A stretch of DNA of 64,000 nucleotides, taken from contig VWZF01002534.1 in NCBI GenBank assembly GCA_013396755.1, positions 1,350,764 through 1,414,763 on the forward strand. The letters run 5' to 3'. The position numbers were made by a program, and so were the translations under genes. Every line of letters starts with the position of its first letter. Position 1 is the first letter of the stretch. This document shows positions 28,001 to 37,000 of the stretch, in pieces. Below the pieces are notes generated by a model that was given only the letters and a program-made list of their open reading frames with translations, made no database searches and was not told the origin of the DNA. The DNA comes from Sclerurus mexicanus (taxonomy: Eukaryota > Chordata > Aves > Passeriformes > Furnariidae).

Positions 28001-31000
28001 TACAGTAAGAGAAAGAAGAAAGTCTTCTTGCAGATTACATAAACCAATTACTGCTGCTTGGCATAGAGATGTGGTTTATAGCCAAGTTCCTCCACAGCTC
28101 TCCTCTCCAGGCATTCTATACGTTCCACAAACCCTGTTATCTTCAGGATACTAATTCTGCTGCCAGACTCACCCTGGGAGTCCTGGAGCGCAGAGACCAA
28201 TTGGGAAATGAGATACACAAAACATTCCTTCTCACTCTACAGGCTTCATGAGCAAAGAAAATATCGAATTAGAAGTTAATAAGATCCTGAAACACATTAG
28301 GTGCAAGGGCCATTAAACTGCCTTCCTCAGACATAATGCTTTTGGAGATCCTTCACTATCTTTTCTGTTAGCTTTGCATCTTCCACTTCTATATTTCCTA
28401 CCAATCATGTATGCCATAGAACAAGTTTTAGATACAAAAAGTGTCTGTGGAAAACAGACTTTCACAGAGGGATTAGGCAAAAGTCCTCCCCCATCTGAAT
28501 CATATGACTCATATGAAGTCATCTGAATCATATGACTCTTCCCAGATCATCCTCGCAGTGTAGACATCAATTAGCAAATGGAAAGCCGAGCACAAGCCAC
28601 AACATTTTGCAAATAGATGGATGAGAAATGCTTCCAACCAAACTCATGATGCTGACTAATGAAAGGAAACTAATGAGAATGTACCCTGACAGGAACTGAT
28701 CATCTCTGTATGAATTCCCACTTAGCGATAGCTTTGCAAACACAAAGATCAAGCAATGTAAGCTCCCCTGTTCTTTTGATTCTTGGAAAGGAATTCTAGT
28801 TATATGTATTACCCAAAATTTTATAATCAAGCAGAATTTACAAAGAGCAATAACCAGAATCTGTAAATCAAAACTTAAAATCCCCCTGAAGACATATATT
28901 GCTGGTTGGATAATCCAGTGGGGAACCCCAAGCCTGGCAAGCAGCCATACCATGGAATTCTTCACGCTCTGCAGCAAACGCTCGTGTTGTTCTGCTATGG
29001 CCAAGGCAGCCGAGTGCACCTTCTGATAGATTGCTTCTCCATCCCTGGTCTGAAAGATGAACAGTCCTTCTCCTGTGTCACACATCCTGCCAAAGCAAGA
29101 GCACGAGGGATGCAGCTGTGAGAGTGAAGTTTACAGGTCACCACAAACAAGCAAAACCTTCCCGTGCTGCTCTACAAGTGTCATTGCACACGCAGTGGGA
29201 AACAGAGGAGGCTGAAGTAGGGAACAAAGTTATTTTCGACTCTTTGCCCTTGGTTCTCAGCAGGCCTGGTCCAATCTTAGTGTTCCAGACCAAAGTGGTG
29301 CTGTCCCAAACAGGGACTCAGATCAGCACTGCTGATCGATCACAAGCTCTGGAGAGTTCATGCACCAGTCCCAGATTTTTTATATTTAGACTCTATCTAG
29401 AATCTGTGCCAGTAGGATTAATTTGTCTTCCCCCTTCAGACTTTTAACACCGCTGGTAATGAGTTTTGCAGAGTTTTATCTTCCACTTGAAACAATAAAT
29501 ACAAATCCTCGGTGTCCCAACTGCATTGTCGTGATGCATTATCAGCTAAATGAAAAAGTATTCCTTCCCCCTCCCCAGGAGGGCTAAATCCTGCAGAATA
29601 TGGAGGATGGAAATCTAAATGCCTTTTCCCTGTCCAGAGAAGTTAATTGTACGATGGGTTTCTCTTTTACTCTTGTAATTCTTTAATGTGCTTATCTAAA
29701 ATAAAGCATCCATATCCCCTGCAAATGATTTGACAGTTCAGTTCAATAAAGCAGTGCTCCAATTTCAGCCAAAGTCTCCAGGTCCTTACAAGTGAGCTGC
29801 AGGAGTAATGCAGAACAACATCTGGGAAACAAGAATGGCATTCAAATTTCTAATAAATCCATTTGGGAAAAAAAAAAAAGGAAAAGAGGAGTCCCTTCTC
29901 CTTCACTTTAGTTTACTTTTGGGAAATAACTCCCTTCTCTCAACACCAAACTATACTTCTCCTGGTACAGACCCCATCCCTGTGCCCAAAGGCCCACGTT
30001 GTACAAATCCTGGGATGATGTTCATCTCTTCTTCCCAGATCCATCCATCCAGTTCTGTGGCTCACATACTGCTTTATTTAAGAACACACAGTAACACACA
30101 GTGCTGTCCCACTCCACCCTGCAATCCTTGGGATACCTCAGCCCTCCCACAGCCATCCTCAGGCACATTCATTTGCTTCCATCCGACTGGGATTAAGATG
30201 TTTTTTTAATTTATTTTTATATTTTTTCCCTTTTTTTAGGAGCAGGTCCAGCCTGGCCTCTGGCTGGAGATCAGAAGTGGCCCAGAGCACCCCCAGCAGC
30301 CCCAGGACAGCAAAGCAAGAGATGACAATAAAATACCCCCACCTACCTCCCTGCTTCAAAGGTGAACCACGAGGGGTCCCGCCCGTAGCGCCGCAGGGCA
30401 CTTAATGGCCAAGAGACGAGTTTAACTCTGGGATTCTGGATGTCCCAAAGACAGATATTCTCAAATGTTATCTGCAAGGTACATTCCCCATGCACATCTA
30501 AATTAGGGGATGGCATCAAATACACATTGAATCTCTCTGGGAGAAAAACAAAAGGTTAGTCTAAAATCCCTGCCCGTTACATGTGCAAGTCATTCAAGGA
30601 CTTTCCTATTTTCCAGCTCTAATAAATGATCTTATTTCCACTTAGAACAACTAATTCAAAAGACAAAGACTCAGTTCCTTCCAGTACTCAATGAACTCCA
30701 CGTTTGGGGCAGTCAGAATGCTGCAGTCAAACATCTGTGCATTCAGAGCCTGGAGAGAACTGCACCAGCACAGTGCTGCTGTTTGCAAGCAGCTACCACA
30801 ACTGTGTGCAATAACACATCGCTTGTGCAGGTAATTAGTTAATTTGCATAGGAAAGTGAAGCAGCCATGGGCTGAGGTTTTGCATGCAATTACTATTATT
30901 TATTATTTGCTTTACAATGCTGCCAAAGAGCCTCAGTCACTGACATCATACAAGGAAACACACAATAAACGACATTTCCCATCTCCAGGAGCAACTAACT

Positions 31001-34000
31001 TTTCTTTCTCAGACAAGTGCTGCTCCAAAATTATTCTAGTTACCTTCCTTACTATCTCTGGCAGCAATTAAAAAAAAGCCAAAAATAAACCCCTGAAACA
31101 AACAAAACCAACCCCCCCAAACCAGGAAGAAGAGCTTGGAAAAGCAAATTGTTCCTATTTATTTCTAATATTCGTACGTACAGTGCAAAACTTTTAAAAT
31201 AATGCAATTAAAAGTTTAAAAGGTCAACATTTATGTACCTACCACTCTGCTCCCTCTCTACTCCAGATGCCAACAAGTCAGGCTCTCCAAGGCTAATGTC
31301 ATTAATCCGTGTTCCCAGGCACTCCATCTGCAGCACCTTGCACCACTCATCTGCCTCAAGTTCTGTATAAATGCCCAGAAAATCTGTGTGTAGGTATATA
31401 ATAATTTATAACTTCACAATTAATGCTCTTATGTTTCCTACTGCGTGTCACCATTTCACCCACCTGACTCACAAGCAAAGGTTTTGGAGGTGTCATCACT
31501 GAAATAAATCCCAACAGCGTGTTTCTTTGTGCTTTTTGGCATCCTTAGTACGTTCTTCACATTATTGAGCTCTGTGACCTGAAAAAGCACAATTTGGCAT
31601 TTTAATTAGGAGCTTGAAAAGAGACATATCCATTATTGACTGGGCAAGGAGAGAAGAGAATTATATCACATTATAAAGGGGAGAGAGAAAAGGTGAGACA
31701 GCATGAACAGGCCTGTGATTGCTCCTAAAGAAATGCAGCCTTGGCAGGAATCACCTTGGACATTCCCCCTGGAGACCCTGGGAGATGAAGCAGCCACGTC
31801 CTGCCCAGGAGCTTCAGTGTGACACCATCCCAGCAGGGCTTCAGCCAAGAGGGCAACCAAAGCTCCCTCCAGTCTGAGCAACGTTTACGTGAAGGGCATG
31901 AGAAAGACCAACCTGATGCAGCACAAGCAAAGGCAGGTGAGGATGAAAATCTAAAGGATTCACCCATTTGGAGGAGCAAGTTCTAGGAGAGCTTTCATCA
32001 CGGAGAACAAAGCTGTGAGCATGGTGAAAGCTGCTCTGTAAGTTATTCTTTGTGGGAAGTTGAGAATTTGTTAGAATAGTCCACTCAAAACAACAACAAA
32101 AAATCAGTTTCAGTTATGAGGAAGTGTTTTAGCTTTAAAGATTCAGATTTCTGTTGCCAAATACTGACTAGAAAAATTAATTTTAATGTAAAGGCTAACA
32201 CCCAGACAGGCAATCAGGAAGTTGTATTTAAATATTCATTCTCAGAACATTTCACTGATTCTTTGACACAGCAGGGGTTGGGGAGAGAGAGAAAGGGGGA
32301 GAATTTAGCAGAGCTGTGCAACCCAACAACCTTTCTCTTTCTCTCTCTCTCCACCAGAGAACTGACAGCCAAAAATCCCACTTCCACCAAAGACCCCTGA
32401 AAAAGCTTTTCTTACTGTGAATGGAAGGAACAAAATGCAGCTCATGGGCACCATCTCTCCAAACTAAGAATAAACAACAGACCCCATGCCAGGAAACTCC
32501 TTCTATAGGCAGAAAGACATAAAGGAAGGAACAGCCCATGGGGAACACACCAAACCTTCTGCAGAGCTGCCAAATGTAGAAGTCAGGTTTTTACAGCTTC
32601 CAGGTTGAAGATTTTGAGACGTGTCAAAACTGAGACCTCCTAATTGTGCTTAATTTTGCATGAGAAGTTTTTGCTCTTCCAGGAAATCCTGGGATGGAAG
32701 CACATCCCCCAGTGCTCAGCAGACGCCGACAACTTCATCGCTAAATATGACAAATCTGTCGTAACCTGCTCCCATCGTGCTCAGCACACGACAGGTCAAG
32801 CACAAGTTGCCAGCTGCCAAGCTCCAATGTGTTTCTCTCAGATGCCAGGGAAGGATTCAAATGCGGGAGGAAATGAAGAGCCAGACTTTTGCATTCAGGA
32901 CAGCAACTACCTTGACATTTCCACCGAGCACATTTACATTTCCTGCAAGTGAATGTGCCGGTGGAGCTTTGTACCTCCGGCTCCAAAAGTCAGCAGAACG
33001 TTGTCCTGCGTTTGGGAAATGAATCATTTACCTACCTTGGAGTTTTGCTAATGGAGAGCTCCTTCCTGAAAATCAGGTGCATCACGCTCCTACTGCTGGA
33101 TATCCCACTGTCCCCAGCACGGCGAGTCCTCCGGGTGATGTGACAGGGCTCAGTGGGATCAGGGAAGGTTTGCGCTGCTCAGGAATTAGGGAACTGCCCG
33201 AATTTTATATCTGGCCAAACAACAAGCACCTGGCCTCTCTTCCTTTTGGGGCTGAAGGTGCCTTGACCTTCCAGAGGCCCAGAAATGCTCTCCACTTTGG
33301 TAAGGACCCTTCTGGCAAGACCCAGCTTTAGCCAAGAAGCGATTCCTGCTGCCAACGTTAGACACGCCACCTGCACCCCTGAGGGAGATGTCACCTCAAG
33401 ATCATGCCATTTGACCTGCTGTGTCACCCAGCAAGGGGCTTCAAAACACCCTGGTTGTCCCAGATGACTAAACAGGCTCCCTGTTGCTCACCCTTGAGCA
33501 ACAGATGGTTCCCACTGTCTGGCACATTCCAGCGAGGAAGTGACAGGCTGCCAACACCCCCTCAGCAGCTCTTGGAAAGGAGTCAGGAGCAGGCACCAAA
33601 CACCTGCAAATATCTCAGGCTCCAGTTTTCTTTGCATTTCTAAATAACTCTCCTCCTGCCAGGCTCTTTCAAAAGAAGTGTTTTCGTGATTAGTTTAATT
33701 CAAGTAGGTTTTATTTATCCGAGATTAGCAAATAATGTACATTTATCAATTTAATTCTGAAATGGTGGGTAAACCACAAATATCAGACCTAGGACAGTGT
33801 TAACAGAGAAACCAAAAGAAGAAGAATGGTATTTTGTATGGGGTTAAAGACCTCCCTTGGCATACTTGTCCCCTCCTCTTTACTTTCAAGCCTCCTTTAT
33901 ATTAGGAAGACAATCCATATAACTGAAATACATTTAATTAGATTAAAACCTCAAATACTTGCAGAGCTGTGTGGTAAGAGTTCTGAACCAGGAACAGGGA

Positions 34001-37000
34001 CTCATCATTCATTTCCCAGCTGACAGAACAAGCAGACAGAGCCTCACCCTGACAGATACACTCAGCCAAAATTCTTCCATCTCTCCCATTCCCTTCAAAA
34101 ACATGCCAAACACACAGTTTACTGAAAATGATCTGTAGCACTCAAACTATTGTTTGAATTAGTGCATAATTCACAAATATGGGCAGCCTTTCAGAACACA
34201 AGGGAGTATATTTACTGCCTGCACAACAGCCACACTTAATGGTTCTCAAGTACCTTGGGTTTTAATCTTAATTAAGGACTCTTGGTTCTGTCTTGGCTCA
34301 CTGAAAATTGCCCCCATGATGAGTATAGACAAAACATTTCCCAGGACATCCCAGGGGAACACTTAATGGAAAATGTTCCTGCTGAAATTCCAGCTCAGTT
34401 CTGCCCATGAGATACCCTCATATTCAGTTCTGCCCATGAGATACCATCCTGCTGCCTCCTCTGGACTCTCTCCAGCAGCTGCACGTCCTTATTTTGGGAC
34501 CCCAGAGCTGGAGGCAGCTCTGCAGGAGGGTCTCACCTGAGCAGAGGGGCAGAACCACCTCCCTCGATCTGCTCATTTTAAAATATTTATTAAAATGAAA
34601 TATAAATAAATAAATAAAATCTACAGCCATACCCGGATCTCCCTTTCTTCTGGGGCAAATACCATCAGCGGTGAGCTTTCCCTTGCTCACATACAGAATT
34701 GCACACACTGACCACAACCCCAGCACTGGCTTGGAAGCAAAGAAAACTCCAAGAAATGAATGCCAGGAACAACACCCACATTTAGAGACTGAGTTTTCCT
34801 CATCACCCTCAGAGGCTGCTCCTTCCCGCAGGAGGTTTGTCTTTCCTGGGGAAGGACGTGAACCTGCCCCTCAGACTCGGCACGAACCTCATGGCATAAG
34901 AGTGAAGATACCAAAACAAGTTACTTTAATTCTTTTAAAGCCTTGACCTTGACACTTCGTTCATAGCTAAGCTGTGGTATTCATTAAAATAAACGTTTAA
35001 CAGCGAGTTATTAGCAGAGTGGTCATACTCGAAACACTTAATTTGCTACCGATACAGTTTGGCCTGGAAAACAATTACAAATGACACAATTCAATTTTCC
35101 AAATGGATTATTCCATAACCAGACAGAAAGAGTGTTTAAATTACTTCTGCTGTTTCAAGGCAAGATTAATACAATCGGATTAAAACTTAGATCCCCTCGA
35201 GGAACTGGCGTATTCCTGTCAGCCCTATGCAATTACTCGGGTTTGTTTTGGAATAGTAAGGATTCTTCTGGCACATTGCAAAGTCAAAAAAGTAACTTGG
35301 AGAAATTAGAATTCCTTCCTTCCCCCAGTATTATTTTGTTAAAGTACATGACAATTTGTCGTTGCTTATTTACATGTAACAAGTGAAAAGTAGACAGTTA
35401 CCTGAAAGGCAACTCTCTGCATAGATTTTGTAGCCCGGATCCTAATTATTGCCTCTCCCTTGTGGGACCAAATGAATTAAGTGGGCAATTTGCTTTGTGT
35501 TTGCAAATTCCCAGTTCAGCTCATAAGCTACAATGACTGTTCTCAGACAACCTGGATTTTAGGACACTGTAAAAATAGAACAAAATTAGGAAGTATTTAA
35601 AGGTCAATATTATACCAAAAAAAAAAAAGAAAATGTACTTATTTCTGTTTTAACCCTTCCAGTGGTGAGGATGTCCCAGCTCAGGCGCTGGTGCAGGGCT
35701 GCAGACAAGGACACATCCATCATGCATTCAAATGCAGAGAAACTGGACTTTCCAAAATACCACTGAGACACCTCAGAAACACTCCTGGGGACCCAGACTT
35801 CATGTGGATAAAGGAGAGACCTTGATGGATCGAGGTGCCAAGGAGATGCTGTACGATCTGAGCCCACAGCAGCCCAGCCCAGAGACTGGTACCCCCACGC
35901 TGCCCCCAGCCCCAGTGCTCTGCTCAGCCTCTTCCCACTGATAAATCAAAGGGACATTTGCACTTTAATCCATCACAGAAAAAAGGGAAAAAAAAAAAAG
36001 CAACGGAATGAAACATTTCAGTGGAGGCAGGTGCTAGTGAAAAATTAGCTCCATTCATCATTTTTCTTTTTGTACCCTTTACAGTATTATGATGGATTAA
36101 AGCTCTCCCGAGATCGATGGGCCGAGCGGGGGCTCCTCGGCTTTCAGATTTGATGCTTTCAGCAGCATTTGAGAATCACTTCAGAAGCCAGGCAGGAAGG
36201 TAACGACCATATTTCTGCAGGCGAGGTTTTCCTCCCACAGAATCATCTTTCAGACCAAACCATGTTCTCCCTCAGATTCATTAGCACCAGCTTATGGCAC
36301 AGTGACACCTGACACGCTAACAGGACTGGCTGGGCTCCTGTTTGCAGCATGAACTTCATTGTCAGAGACAGTGAAAGCAGCCCCTGTCCAGGAGGGACAT
36401 GATTAGAGTTGTCACAGCAAAGCCTCTCTCCGCACATCGAGCTGTTGTCACAACAGCTGCTCCTGCTGACCAAAGTGTGCCAAAACAGCAGTGACTGTCC
36501 CACGTCTCTGGATGATGTCCTGATACCATCAAAGGCAGGTGACAAACAGTGACAGTGGAGGGCTCTGTCATATTCAGTTAGGGGGTTTTATTAATAATTA
36601 ACTATGGTTTGTATAAGAATCAATTCATCCACGGAGTGGCACAAAGCAGCACTGACGTGTTCTCTTTTTTTCAACAGCTCCTATTTAATACTGTTTAGAA
36701 GCTGCATCATTCACCACCTTAGAATTTCACACGTTTACAAGGCTTATTTAAAAGAGCAGCTCACTTTTATCCACCTGTGCTCTTTGAAAGTGAACACATT
36801 TTGCCCAGAAAATGCTGTTTAATATTCATTAGCTTCCTTTCAGTGAGGTGTGTTAAAAATAATCAAGGACCTGTCAACTTGGGGAGCTGGTGACTCCACA
36901 ACCAGAAAACAGCCCTCCCATCACAGGCAACAAACGGGGACACTGCAGAGCCCCAGTGGCAGTGCCAGCACTGCAGAAGGGACACCCCACGGCCCTGGGC

